A stretch of 39,052 nt of DNA from Streptomyces luteolifulvus (lineage in GTDB: Bacteria > Actinomycetota > Actinomycetes > Streptomycetales > Streptomycetaceae). Below, in pieces: positions 14,996 through 23,766 of the stretch. A program made the translations under genes and the position numbers. The notes under the pieces were generated by a model. It was not told where the DNA came from, did not search any database, and saw nothing but the letters and a program-made list of their open reading frames with translations. Each line of letters starts with the position of its first letter. Within the stretch, counting starts at the first letter, position 1. The stretch spans positions 1 to 39,052 of the forward strand of contig NZ_VZRB01000011.1 of NCBI RefSeq assembly GCF_008806595.1, read 5' to 3'.

Positions 14996-15025
14996 TTGGT
15001 GACAGCCCGGTCACGGGGCTACTGT
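14996..15025 (+). promoter_or_regulatory. Promoter candidate of the second NlpC/P60 gene with inverted repeat
   Basis: TTGGTG (14996-15001) and TACTGT (15020-15025) are 18 bases apart. An inverted repeat GTGAC/GTCAC (14999-15003 with 15010-15014) sits in the spacer and could be an operator. Confidence 0.5.
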
Positions 15026-15109
15026 CTGCCGCGTTTCCCTCGACACGGACCCCGGTCCGTACGCCGGGGGAGCAGTCCGTGTCCGCCAGCGGAAGGAGTG
15101 CGGCTTCCC

Positions 15110-16123
15110 GTGGGGTCCCATCGACGCCTTGTACCGTCCGGGTTCGACCGGGGCGCCAGTGCCGCCCTGTGCGCCCTGTCCGCCGCAGCCGCGGCCCTCG
15201 GTGCCGTGCCGGCGGCCGCCGCGCCGCACGACGACACCCGCGCCGAGGTGGACCGCCTCTACGAGGAGGCCGAGCGGGCCACCGAGGCGTACAACAAGGC
15301 AGACGAGCGCGCCGATTCACTGCGCGGGCAGGTGCGTGACGCACAGGACCACATCGCCCGGCAGCAGGAGCGGATCAACGTCCAGCGGGCGGAGCTCGGT
15401 TCGCTCGCCGGCGCCCAGTACCGCTCCGGCGGCATCGACCCCACCCTCGCGCTGCTGTTCTCCGACGGCCCGGCCGACTACCTCGACAAGGCAGCCGCCC
15501 TCGACCGGATCACCGTCCACCAGGCCGGCGAGCTGAAGGACCTCCAGGAAGCCATGCGCCACCTCACGCAGGAGCGCACGGAAGCGGCCGGCAAGCTCGC
15601 CGAACTGGAGAAGAGCCGCAGGGCCGCCGCCGCCCACAAACGGACCGTCGAGCAGAAGCTCGCCGAGGCCCGCCGGTTGCTCAACTCCCTGCCGTCCGCG
15701 GAGCGCGCCGCCTTCGACCGGGCCTCCCGCTCCGGCCGGGCGGACATGCCCGGCCTCGGGGACGCCGCCCCCTCCTCTGCCCGCGCCGCCGCAGCCGTGG
15801 CCGCCGCCCGCTCCGCGCTCGGCAAGCCCTACATCTGGGGTGCGGCCGGGCCCTCCGGCTTCGACTGCTCCGGCCTGATGCAGTGGTCCTACGCCCAGGC
15901 CGGCGTCTCCCTGCCGCGCACCTCGCAGGCCCAGCGAAACGCCGGCCGGCAGGTTCCGCTCTCCCAGGCCAGGCCGGGAGACCTGGTCACCTACCGGTCG
16001 GACGCCAGCCATGTCGGGATGTACATGGGCAACGGCCAGGTCATCCACGCGCCCTACCCGGGCGCCCCGGTGCGCTACGACCCGGTCGGCATGATGCCGA
16101 TCTCGTCGGTCACGAGGGTCTGA
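15110..16123 (+). CDS. Secreted NlpC/P60 endopeptidase with N-terminal coiled coil (paralogue 2)
   Basis: A 337-residue paralogue of the preceding gene, matching it from the MGSHRR start to the C-terminus. A signal peptide ends near residue 38 (AAAAP). Coiled-coil helices fill about 40-205. The peptidase domain starts near 235, with C253 in FDCSGL, H301 in SHVGMY and H313 in VIHAP. The shared segment ADYLDKA occurs in both. GTG 15110 has GGAAGGAG twelve bases upstream, the same start context as paralogue 1. The longer open frame from 14996 covers the promoter. Each copy seems to have its own promoter, so they are probably regulated apart despite tandem duplication. Confidence 0.93.
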   Translation: MGSHRRLVPSGFDRGASAALCALSAAAAALGAVPAAAAPHDDTRAEVDRLYEEAERATEAYNKADERADSLRGQVRDAQDHIARQQERINVQRAELGSLAGAQYRSGGIDPTLALLFSDGPADYLDKAAALDRITVHQAGELKDLQEAMRHLTQERTEAAGKLAELEKSRRAAAAHKRTVEQKLAEARRLLNSLPSAERAAFDRASRSGRADMPGLGDAAPSSARAAAAVAAARSALGKPYIWGAAGPSGFDCSGLMQWSYAQAGVSLPRTSQAQRNAGRQVPLSQARPGDLVTYRSDASHVGMYMGNGQVIHAPYPGAPVRYDPVGMMPISSVTRV

Positions 16124-16142
16124 CCTGGAGCCCGGGCCGCCG

Positions 16143-16148
16143 TACGAT
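16143..16148 (+). promoter_or_regulatory. -10 hexamer (TACGAT) for a probable leaderless mRNA
   Basis: TACGAT ends six bases before ATG 16155, and no ribosome-binding site lies between the two. Confidence 0.45.
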
Positions 16149-16154
16149 CGGGAA

Positions 16155-17345
16155 ATGGCTGGTCCTGGGCGGGCGTCGAGAGCGCGACTCGTCGCGGCGC
16201 TGTGTCTGCTGCTGGTCTCCCTCGTGGCCTGCGGGGGCCGGCCCGCGACCGACAGCGCCGTGGCCGACGTACAGCGGGTCCTGGACCGGCGGGCGACCGC
16301 GATCCTCGACCGCGACCGGGCGGCCTTCCTCACCACGGGCGCGCTGAGCTGGTTCGCCAACCTCGGCGCGGTGCCGCTCGCGTCCTGGTCCTACCGGGTC
16401 ACCGCCGTGCACCGCACCGGTTCCGGGGCCACCGCCGACGTCGAACTCGACTACCGCGTCCAGGGCTACGACCAGGCCCCCGTCGCCGTCGGCCGCACCC
16501 TCGACCTGAGCCGGGACGAGGACGGACGGTGGTACGTCGACGCCGAGCGGCCCGCCGCGAACACCCCCCAGCAGCTGTGGGACCAGGGCGAGGTGACCGT
16601 CGTACGGGGCGAGCACAGCCTGGTGCTGGGAGTCGGGCAGTCCGGCGAGGCGCTGCACCGGTTCGCGGATCTGGCGGACCGCGCGGTGCCGGCGGTGTCC
16701 GGGGTGTGGGGCACCCAGTGGAGCCGGCACGTGGTGGTGCTCGTACCGAGGTCCCTTGAGGGGATGGCCGGGCTGCTCGGTTCGCCCGCCTCCTCCTATC
16801 GCGGGATCGCCGCGGTCACCACCGGCGAGACGGGCGCCGCACAGACACCCGCGGACCGGATCATCGTCAATCCCGAGGCGTACGGCGTTCTCGGCGCCGT
16901 CGGCAAGCAGGTCGTGCTCACCCACGAGACCACCCATGTCGCCACCCGCACCGCCACGAGCGCCGCCACCCCGCTGTGGCTGTCCGAGGGCTACGCCGAC
17001 TGGATCGGCTACCGCGCCACCGACCGCACACCGGCCGAGGCCGCCCCGGAACTGTCGCGAGCGGTGTCCGACGGCGAGGTGCCGATGGCACTCCCGGACG
17101 ACAAGGACTTCGGCTTCACCTCAGACGCCGGCAAGCTGGCCCGGGCCTACGAGGGCGGCTGGATGGCCTGCCGCCTCGTCGCGGACCAGTGGGGCGAGGA
17201 CCGCCTCGCCGACTTCTACCGAGCGGTGGGCGCACACGGACAGCGTCCCGGCGCGGTCGAGGACGCCATGCGCAGGGTCCTCGACACGACCCCGGAGGAG
17301 TTCACCCGCCAGTGGCGCGACTATCTGCGGGCCCGGATGTCCTGA
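16155..17345 (+). CDS. Lipoprotein with gluzincin-like metallopeptidase domain
   Basis: A 396-residue protein with an N-terminal signal and lipobox LVAC (C26), so it is probably anchored to the outer face of the membrane. The middle (about 35-135) resembles an NTF2-like or small beta domain. A zinc-peptidase motif HETTH at 257-261 is followed by the third ligand E278 in WLSEGYADW, the gluzincin arrangement. The C-terminal part has conserved Trp and Tyr. It lies 31 bases after the NlpC/P60 pair on the same strand but has its own -10 next to the start. The substrate is unknown; an envelope role is inferred from neighbours. Confidence 0.8.
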   Translation: MAGPGRASRARLVAALCLLLVSLVACGGRPATDSAVADVQRVLDRRATAILDRDRAAFLTTGALSWFANLGAVPLASWSYRVTAVHRTGSGATADVELDYRVQGYDQAPVAVGRTLDLSRDEDGRWYVDAERPAANTPQQLWDQGEVTVVRGEHSLVLGVGQSGEALHRFADLADRAVPAVSGVWGTQWSRHVVVLVPRSLEGMAGLLGSPASSYRGIAAVTTGETGAAQTPADRIIVNPEAYGVLGAVGKQVVLTHETTHVATRTATSAATPLWLSEGYADWIGYRATDRTPAEAAPELSRAVSDGEVPMALPDDKDFGFTSDAGKLARAYEGGWMACRLVADQWGEDRLADFYRAVGAHGQRPGAVEDAMRRVLDTTPEEFTRQWRDYLRARMS

Positions 17346-17350
17346 CCGGA

Positions 17351-18589
17351 TCAGGAGGAGACGGGGGTCTCGTCGGCGCGGGCGGCCTGAGCCGGGAAGG
17401 GGGCGGGCTCGGGCTCGGGCACCGTGGAGCGCCACAGCGCGCGGGCGCCGAGGACCGAGGCGAGGACCAGGAGGCCGTTGCGGACGAACAGGAGGGCGAT
17501 GCCGCGTGGGGTGCTCTGGACGACGTCCGCGAACCAGATCGGGAACTCCAGCACCGTCACGAAGCACGCCAGCAGGACCAGAGCGGCCGGCAGCCCCATG
17601 CGGCTGCCCCGGAAGCACAGACAGACCGCCGCCAGCCCGACCAGCCACACCAGGTACTGCGGGCTGATCACCCGGCTGGTGGTCGTGAACATCAGCACCG
17701 CCACGAACGCCGCGTCGGCGGCCGTGTGCGCCCGGAACCGGGTGGCCGTCAGCCGCCACAGCAGCAGCCAGCCGAAGGCGACGCCGGTCAGACACAGCGC
17801 GCCCGCGCTCACGACGTTCACATACGGGCCGAGGAATTCCACCGAGCCGTAGTTGAGCAGCACCTCTCCGTCCCAGCCGTGGTGCCGGGCCACATGGAAG
17901 ACCAGGGAGCCCAGCGACTCCACCTCGGTGCCCCGGTCACGCTGGAAGGTCAGAAAGGCGAAGGCACCGGGCATGGCGATCGCGAACAGTGCCGCCACCG
18001 CGACGGCCGTCGCCCCCGCCGCCACCCAGGGGCCCCGCCTGCGCGCCGCGACGAGCAGCAGCACCGGCCACACCTTCAGCATCGCCCCGAAGCCCGCCAG
18101 CGCGCCCGCCGTCCGGGGATGCCGGCCGGCCGCGAGCAGCGCCGCGACCGCCACCGCGGTGACCATCACGTCGTAGCGGGCGTAGACGGTCGGGCCGAGC
18201 AGCGGCACGCCCGCCACCCACACCCAGGCCCCGCGCAGCGTCCTGCCGGGGCGCCGGCCCGCGTACAGCAGCAGCGACAGGGCCGCGAGGTCGGCGACGA
18301 AGGCGAGGACGAAGAAGGCCTGTGCGTACTCCAGGAAGGGCAGCAGCCCGGGGGAGAGGACCGGGAGCGCCGCGGCGGGCGGGTACTGCCAGGTCACGTC
18401 GTCGAGCGGGAAGGTGCCGGTGCGCAGTACGTCGTACCAGCCCTGGTAGATGACGGAGACGTCGCTGGTGACGTCCGGGCCCGGGAAGACGTACACCTTG
18501 AACACGAAAAGGAGCAGCGACAGCCTGGTCGCGGCCCAGGTCGCCGGCAGCCACACCAGTGACCGCCACGTGCCGCCCGTCGTCTTCAC
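17351..18589 (-). CDS. GT87-family membrane mannosyltransferase (DUF2029)
   Basis: A 412-residue membrane protein with about ten hydrophobic segments. It has the GT87 features seen in PimE-like enzymes: an acidic residue in the first outer loop (TSDVSVIYQGWYDV, D43) and the WQYPPA signature at 68-73. Such enzymes use polyprenyl-phosphate mannose to extend phosphatidylinositol mannosides or lipoglycans outside the membrane. The start is GTG 18589, with AGGGA five bases upstream; the open frame upstream is antisense to the next gene. It is divergent from a PimB'-like gene, and M. tuberculosis has a GT87 gene (Rv2181) near pimB' too, supporting the same pathway. Confidence 0.86.
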   Translation of the reverse strand: MKTTGGTWRSLVWLPATWAATRLSLLLFVFKVYVFPGPDVTSDVSVIYQGWYDVLRTGTFPLDDVTWQYPPAAALPVLSPGLLPFLEYAQAFFVLAFVADLAALSLLLYAGRRPGRTLRGAWVWVAGVPLLGPTVYARYDVMVTAVAVAALLAAGRHPRTAGALAGFGAMLKVWPVLLLVAARRRGPWVAAGATAVAVAALFAIAMPGAFAFLTFQRDRGTEVESLGSLVFHVARHHGWDGEVLLNYGSVEFLGPYVNVVSAGALCLTGVAFGWLLLWRLTATRFRAHTAADAAFVAVLMFTTTSRVISPQYLVWLVGLAAVCLCFRGSRMGLPAALVLLACFVTVLEFPIWFADVVQSTPRGIALLFVRNGLLVLASVLGARALWRSTVPEPEPAPFPAQAARADETPVSS

Positions 18590-18695
18590 GTGATCCCTGC
18601 CCGTCCGCGTTCCGCGTTGAGGAGAACATGATGTCGCGCCCTGCTGTGAGCGTGCCATAAGGCGGCCGGCCGCGGCTGTGAGCAGCCGGTTTCGG

Positions 18696-18701
18696 TAGGG
18701 T
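18696..18701 (+). promoter_or_regulatory. -10 hexamer (TAGGGT) for a probable leaderless pimB mRNA
   Basis: TAGGGT ends eight bases before ATG 18710. The gap CGGCGGCG holds no ribosome-binding site. Confidence 0.55.
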
Positions 18702-18709
18702 CGGCGGCG

Positions 18710-19852
18710 ATGCACAAGACCCTGATCGTCACCAACGACTTCCCGCCCCGGCCGGGCGGCATCCAGGCGTTCCTGCACAACATGGCGCTGCGGCTCGACC
18801 CCGGGCGGCTCGTCGTCTACGCCTCGACCTGGAAGCGCGGCCGGGAGGGGACCGAGGCGACCGCCGCCTTCGACGCCGAGCAGCCCTTCACCGTCGTACG
18901 CGACCGTACGACGATGCTGCTGCCGACGCCCGGGGTCACCCGGCGGGCCGTCGGGCTGCTGCGCGAGCACGGGTGCACCTCGGTGTGGTTCGGGGCGGCC
19001 GCGCCGCTCGGGCTGATGGCCCCGGCGCTGCGCAGGGCGGGCGCCGAGCGGCTGGTGGCCACGACCCACGGCCATGAGGCCGGCTGGGCGCAGCTGCCCG
19101 CCGCGCGTCAGCTGCTGCGCCGGATCGGGGAGTCCACGGACACGATCACCTACCTCGGCGAGTACACGCGCTCGCGGATCGCGGCCGCGCTGACCCCGGA
19201 CGCGGCCGCGCGGATGGTGCAGCTGCCGCCGGGCGTCGACGAGAAGACCTTCCACCCCGGCTCGGGGGGCGACGAGATCCGGGCGCGGCTGGGGCTGACC
19301 GACCGGCCGGTGGTCGTCTGCGTCTCCCGGCTGGTGCCGCGCAAGGGGCAGGACACGCTGATCCTGGCCATGCCGCGGATCCTGGCCGCGGAGCCGGAGG
19401 CCGTCCTGCTGATCGTGGGCGGCGGGCCGTACGAGAAGGACCTGCGCGGGCTCGCGCAGGAGACCGGGGTCGCCGGCTCGGTGCGCTTCACCGGGGCGGT
19501 GCCCTGGTCCGAACTGCCCGCGCACTACGGCGCCGGCGACGTGTTCGCGATGCCGTGCCGGACCCGCCGGGGCGGCCTCGATGTCGAGGGCCTCGGCATC
19601 GTGTACCTGGAGGCCTCCGCGACCGGACTGCCCGTGGTCGCCGGAGACTCGGGCGGCGCCCCCGACGCCGTACTGGACGGCGAAACCGGCTGGGTCGTCC
19701 CCGGCGGCTCCCCCACGGACACGGCCGACCGCATCACCACCCTCCTCGCCGACCCCGAACTACGCCAGAGGATGGGCGAACGGGGCCGAGCCTGGGTCGA
19801 GGAGAAATGGCGCTGGGACATCCTGGCCGAGCACTTGAAGGAACTCCTCTAG
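18710..19852 (+). CDS. pimB: GT4 glycosyltransferase, PimB'-like
   Basis: A 380-residue cytoplasmic GT-B enzyme. The N-terminus TLIVTNDFPPRPGGIQAF matches the GDP-mannose-dependent PimB' family, which adds the second mannose to phosphatidylinositol mannoside. The C-terminal Rossmann domain has VCVSRLVPRKGQD near residue 203 and the nucleotide-sugar acidic motif in VEGLGIVYLEASATGLPVVAGDSGGAPDAV near 296-326. Divergent GT87 and downstream FadD15-like genes occur together with pimB' in M. tuberculosis (Rv2188c region), which supports the call. Other GT4 roles are possible, but the N-terminal motif and neighbours fit best. Confidence 0.85.
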   Translation: MHKTLIVTNDFPPRPGGIQAFLHNMALRLDPGRLVVYASTWKRGREGTEATAAFDAEQPFTVVRDRTTMLLPTPGVTRRAVGLLREHGCTSVWFGAAAPLGLMAPALRRAGAERLVATTHGHEAGWAQLPAARQLLRRIGESTDTITYLGEYTRSRIAAALTPDAAARMVQLPPGVDEKTFHPGSGGDEIRARLGLTDRPVVVCVSRLVPRKGQDTLILAMPRILAAEPEAVLLIVGGGPYEKDLRGLAQETGVAGSVRFTGAVPWSELPAHYGAGDVFAMPCRTRRGGLDVEGLGIVYLEASATGLPVVAGDSGGAPDAVLDGETGWVVPGGSPTDTADRITTLLADPELRQRMGERGRAWVEEKWRWDILAEHLKELL

Positions 19853-19928
19853 GGCAGCGCCCCTTTCAGGGGCGCGGGGAACGGCGCGACAAGCCACACA
19901 CAACCCGCAGTCGCCCGCCGGCGGGCAC
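19853..19928. repeat. Dispersed intergenic repeat, copy 3 of 4 (divergent copy)
   Basis: Begins at the pimB stop. An 8-bp stem GCGCCCCT/AGGGGCGC (19857-19864 with 19868-19875) with loop TTC is followed by GCGGGGAACGGCGCGACAAGCCAC and ACCCGCAGTCGCC. The middle differs from copies 1, 2 and 4. It probably ends the pimB transcript. Confidence 0.7.
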
Positions 19929-20003
19929 CCGGCACCCCAGATGGCGCCCCAAATAAAGGCGAAGCCCCTAGGCGGAACCGGAAAATCCGCTCATGCTGCG
20001 CAC

Positions 20004-21641
20004 ATGACAGTAAAACTGATGCAGCGTCAGCTGACAAGACGTCAAATCCTAGGCATGCTCGCCCTCCAGACCGCCGCCACGGCAGGCCTCACCCGCATCG
20101 GTCTCCAGTCCGCCTCCGCCGTAGAACCCGAACCCGTCGACAACGCCCCCGCCATCGTGATCGGCTCCGGCTACGGCGGCGCCGTGGCCGCCCTCCGCCT
20201 CGGCCAGGCCGGCATCCGCACCCTCGTCCTGGAGATGGGCCGCCTGTGGAACACCCCCGGCTCCGACGGCAAGGTCTTCTGCTCCACGGCCGCCCCGGAC
20301 CAGCGCTCCATGTGGTTCCGCACCCGCACCGAGGCCCCGCTGTCCACCTTCCTGTGGCTGGACGTCGTCAACAAGGACATCAGCCCTTATCCGGGAGTCC
20401 TGGACCGCGTGCACTTCGCCGACATGTCCGTGTACGTGGGCCGCGGCGTGGGCGGCGGCTCGCTGGTCAACGGCGGGATGGCGGTCACCCCGCTCCCGTC
20501 GTACTTCAGCGAGCAGTTCCCGACCGTGGACGCCGGTGAGATGTACGGAACCTACTTCCCGCGCGCCCGTTCCATGCTCGGTGTCAACACCGTCGACCCC
20601 GCCTGGTTCGAGTCCACGGAGTGGTACCGGTTCACCCGCATCTCCCGCAAGCACGCACAGCGGACCGGCCTGCGGACCACCTTCGTGCCGAACGTCTACG
20701 ACTTCGGCTACATGCAGCGCGAGGCGGCCGGCACGGCGACCAGATCGGCGCTCGGGCAGGAGGTGATCTACGGCAACAACCACGGCAAGCGCAGCCTCGA
20801 CAAGACCTACCTCGCCTCCGCGCTCGGCACCGGGAACGTCACCATCAACACCATGGAGCGGGTCAGGGCGGTCCACCGGGCCGCCGACGGGACGTACGTC
20901 CTGACCGCCGACCGCATCGACACCACCGGCACGGTCGTCGAGACCAAGGAGTACGGCTGTACGTACCTCTTCCTCGCCGGCGGCAGCATCGGCACCACCG
21001 AACTCCTCGTCCGCGCACGGGAGACGGGCACGCTGCCCGCCCTCGACGCGAGCGTCGGCACCGGCTGGGGAACCAACGGCAACGTGATGCTGGGCCGCGC
21101 CAACCATCTGTGGGACACGGTCGGCGCCAACCAGTCGACCATGCCCGTCATGGGCATCGACGACTGGGCCAACACCGCCAATCCGGTCTTCGCCGAGATC
21201 GCTCCGCTGCCCACCGGCCTGGAGCACTGGGTCAGCCTCTATCTGGCGATCACCAAGAACCCGCAACGGGCGTCGTTCTCGTACGACGCGGGAACGGACA
21301 AGGTCGGGCTCGGCTGGACGGCGGCCCAGAGCGCCGTCTCCGTCGCGATGGCCAAGAAGCTGTTCGACCGGATCAACCTGGCGAACGCCACCATCTACCG
21401 CTACGACCTGTTCGGCTCGTCGAGCAAGGCCTTCGCCGACGACTTCACCTACCACCCGCTGGGCGGCTGTGTGCTGGGCAAGGCGACCGACGACTACGGG
21501 AGGGTGAAGGGATATCCGAAGCTGTACGTCACCGACGGCTCGCTCGTGCCGGGGTCGATCGGGGTGAACCCGTTCGTGACGATCACCGCGCTCGCCGAAC
21601 GGACGATGGCGCGGGTCCTCGTCGAGGACACCGCGCCATGA
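20004..21641 (+). CDS. Cholesterol oxidase (GMC-type, Tat-exported)
   Basis: A 545-residue flavoenzyme that oxidises 3-beta-hydroxysterols with oxygen and isomerises the product. It aligns by memory along its full length with Streptomyces sp. SA-COO cholesterol oxidase. Residues 11-17 (TRRQILG) are a twin-arginine signal, with cleavage near 39. The FAD site is GSGYGG (54-59), and RGVGGGSLVNGGMA is at 147-160. The three active-site residues are kept: E398 (FAEIAP), H484 (YHPLGGCV) and N522 (VNPFVTITA). The first codons are AT-rich (ACA, GTA, AAA, AGA, CAA, CTA), unlike its neighbours. No clear ribosome-binding site is seen. It ends 22 bases from the convergent fadD stop and breaks the usual pimB-fadD15 adjacency. 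Confidence 0.92.
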   Translation: MTVKLMQRQLTRRQILGMLALQTAATAGLTRIGLQSASAVEPEPVDNAPAIVIGSGYGGAVAALRLGQAGIRTLVLEMGRLWNTPGSDGKVFCSTAAPDQRSMWFRTRTEAPLSTFLWLDVVNKDISPYPGVLDRVHFADMSVYVGRGVGGGSLVNGGMAVTPLPSYFSEQFPTVDAGEMYGTYFPRARSMLGVNTVDPAWFESTEWYRFTRISRKHAQRTGLRTTFVPNVYDFGYMQREAAGTATRSALGQEVIYGNNHGKRSLDKTYLASALGTGNVTINTMERVRAVHRAADGTYVLTADRIDTTGTVVETKEYGCTYLFLAGGSIGTTELLVRARETGTLPALDASVGTGWGTNGNVMLGRANHLWDTVGANQSTMPVMGIDDWANTANPVFAEIAPLPTGLEHWVSLYLAITKNPQRASFSYDAGTDKVGLGWTAAQSAVSVAMAKKLFDRINLANATIYRYDLFGSSSKAFADDFTYHPLGGCVLGKATDDYGRVKGYPKLYVTDGSLVPGSIGVNPFVTITALAERTMARVLVEDTAP

Positions 21642-21663
21642 GCCGTCGCAGGAGCGAGGGGGG

Positions 21664-23460
21664 CTACTTCTGGTAGATCGCCTCGATCTCGTTCGCGTAG
21701 TCCTTCGCCACCACGTTGCGCTTGAGCTTCAGGGACGGCGTCAGGTGGCCCGACTCCTCCGAGAACTGGGAGGACAGAATGCGGAACTTCCGCACCGATT
21801 CCGCCTTCGACACCGCGGCGTTGCCGTCGTCGACCGCCGACTGGATCGCGGCCAGCAGGTCGGGGTCCGCGTGCAGCGACGCCGCGGTGGAGCCCTGTGG
21901 CTTGCCGTGCTCGGCGGCCCAGCGGCCCAGGAACTCCTCGTCGACGGTGATCAGCGCGCCCACGAACGGCCGCCCGTCGCCCACCACCATGCACTCCGCG
22001 ACCAGGGCGTGCGCCCGGATGCGGTCCTCGATCACGGCCGGGGCGACGTTCTTGCCGCCCGCGGTGACGATGATCTCCTTCTTGCGGCCGGTGATCCTCA
22101 GGTAGCCGTCCTCGTCGAGGGTGCCGATGTCACCGGTGTGGAACCAGCCGTCGGCCAGCGCCTCCGCGGTAGCCGCCTCGTTGTTCCAGTAGCCCTTGAA
22201 CAGGTGTTCCCCGTGCAGCAGCACCTCGCCGTCGTCCGCGATCCGCACCACCGAGCCGGGCAGCGGCTGGCCGACCGTGCCGATCTTCTGCCGGTCCCAG
22301 GGGTTGAAGGCGGTGGCGGCACAGGACTCGGTCAGGCCGTAGCCCTCCAGGACCGTGAAGCCGATACCGCGGAAGAAGTGGCCGAGGCGCTCGCCCAGCG
22401 GGGCGCCGCCGGAGATGGCGTACTCGCCCCGGCCGCCGAGCACCGCGCGCAGCTTGCTGTAGACGAGCTTGTCGAACGTCTTGTGCTTGATCTTCAGACC
22501 GAAGGACGGGCCCGAGGGCGTGTCCAGGGCCTTGCTGTAGGCGATCGCCGTGTCGGCCGCCTTGTCGAAGATCTTGCCCTTGCCGTCGGCCTGCGCCTTG
22601 GCGCGCGCCGAGTTGTAGACCTTCTCGAAGACGCGCGGCACGCCCAGGATCAGCGTCGGCCGGTACGCGGCCAGCTCGTCGGTGAGGTTCTTGATGTCCG
22701 GCACATTGCCCAGCTTGATCGGCGCCATCATCGGCGCGATCTGCACGAGCCGCCCGAAGACATGCGCGAGCGGCAGGAAGAGCAGGACGGAGCACTCGCC
22801 GGTACGGAACAGCGGCCGCAGACGCTCCACGATGTTCCCGCACTCGGCGAAGAAGCTGCGGTGGGTCAGCACACAGCCCTTGGGCCGGCCGGTGGTGCCG
22901 GAGGTGTAGACGATCGTCGCCGGGTCGTCCGCCTTGGCGATCGAGCTGCGCTCCTCGACGGTGGCGTCGCTGATGTCCTTGCCGAGCCGGTCCAGCTCCT
23001 CGATCCCGCTGGCCTCGATCTGCCAGACGTGCTTGAGGGCGGGCAGCCGGTCGCGCACCGCGTCGACGGCGGCCGCATGGCCGTCCAGCTCCACGATGCA
23101 GGCGGTGGCGCCCGAGTCGGAGAGGATCCACTCGACCTGCTCCGGCGAGCTGGTCTCGTACACCGGAACCGTGATCGCGCCCGCGCACCAGATCGCGAAG
23201 TCGAGCAGCGTCCACTCGTAGCGGGTACGGGACATCAGACCCACGCGGTCGCCCGGCTGGACGCCGGAGGCGATGAGGCCCTTGGCGGCGGCGTGTACCT
23301 CCGCGAGGAACGCGGTGGCGGTCACGTCGTGCCAGACACCGCCCACCTTGCGGGCGATGACGGCGACATCGGGATGCTGCGCGGCGTTTCTGCGGACGAT
23401 GTCGGTGAGATTGCCGTCCGAAGGGACCTCGTACAAAGCCGGAAGGCTGAACTCGCGCAA
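21664..23460 (-). CDS. Long-chain fatty-acid-CoA ligase, FadD15-like
   Basis: A 598-residue AMP-forming ligase that activates fatty acids to acyl-AMP and acyl-CoA. The P-loop-like YTSGTTGRPKG is at about 185-195, the second motif GYGLTESCA lies mid-protein, the hinge D in WFHTGDIG and RKKEIIVTAGGKNVAP follow, and the C-terminal catalytic lysine lies in HLTPSLKLKRNVV. The start is TTG 23460, with GAGGAG about seven to eight bases upstream. In M. tuberculosis the equivalent gene (fadD15, Rv2187) is also next to pimB'. It may feed acyl chains to phosphatidylinositol mannoside or phospholipid synthesis, since a PlsC-type acyltransferase lies further along. Confidence 0.93.
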   Translation of the reverse strand: MREFSLPALYEVPSDGNLTDIVRRNAAQHPDVAVIARKVGGVWHDVTATAFLAEVHAAAKGLIASGVQPGDRVGLMSRTRYEWTLLDFAIWCAGAITVPVYETSSPEQVEWILSDSGATACIVELDGHAAAVDAVRDRLPALKHVWQIEASGIEELDRLGKDISDATVEERSSIAKADDPATIVYTSGTTGRPKGCVLTHRSFFAECGNIVERLRPLFRTGECSVLLFLPLAHVFGRLVQIAPMMAPIKLGNVPDIKNLTDELAAYRPTLILGVPRVFEKVYNSARAKAQADGKGKIFDKAADTAIAYSKALDTPSGPSFGLKIKHKTFDKLVYSKLRAVLGGRGEYAISGGAPLGERLGHFFRGIGFTVLEGYGLTESCAATAFNPWDRQKIGTVGQPLPGSVVRIADDGEVLLHGEHLFKGYWNNEAATAEALADGWFHTGDIGTLDEDGYLRITGRKKEIIVTAGGKNVAPAVIEDRIRAHALVAECMVVGDGRPFVGALITVDEEFLGRWAAEHGKPQGSTAASLHADPDLLAAIQSAVDDGNAAVSKAESVRKFRILSSQFSEESGHLTPSLKLKRNVVAKDYANEIEAIYQK

Positions 23461-23533
23461 GACTGCTGCTCCTCATAGGGCGCCGGCGCCACGACGTTGT
23501 GCGATGCGACGGTGCGGTCCAAGGCTCGGTCAG

Positions 23534-23568
23534 GTGCTCAGGGATTCAGAAGTTGAAATCCTGAGCAC
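23534..23568. promoter_or_regulatory. Inverted repeat between divergent fadD and metallophosphoesterase genes
   Basis: The 306 bases between 23461 and 23766 hold no gene. A perfect 9-bp inverted repeat GTGCTCAGG/CCTGAGCAC (23534-23542 with 23560-23568) extends by ATT/AAT past a one-base bulge. It lies 75-108 bases upstream of the fadD start, in its probable leader or promoter. It may be an operator or a leader hairpin. Confidence 0.5.
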
Positions 23569-23752
23569 GACTGGACTGCCCGGACGTTACCCGCCGGTAT
23601 GGCTTTTTCGACAGGGGTTCCCGGCGAGATGTTCCCTGCGTCACACAGAAGGGTGTTCCTTCGCGCACAGTAGTCCACCGGTGCCCCGCGGACTAACTGA
23701 CTGGCCAGTAGCCTCGGGTCGACCGCCACTGTTCACGTATGCCGCACACGCT

Positions 23753-23758
23753 TACCCT
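23753..23758 (+). promoter_or_regulatory. -10 hexamer (TACCCT) for a probable leaderless mRNA
   Basis: TACCCT ends eight bases before ATG 23767, with no ribosome-binding site in the gap. Confidence 0.45.
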
Positions 23759-23766
23759 TGATCGCC

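Noticed and set aside
18590..19525. Upstream extension of the GT87 frame to 724 residues
   Set aside because: The extra part is antisense to pimB with low-complexity Arg/Gly/Pro; GTG 18589 with a ribosome-binding site gives a normal GT87.
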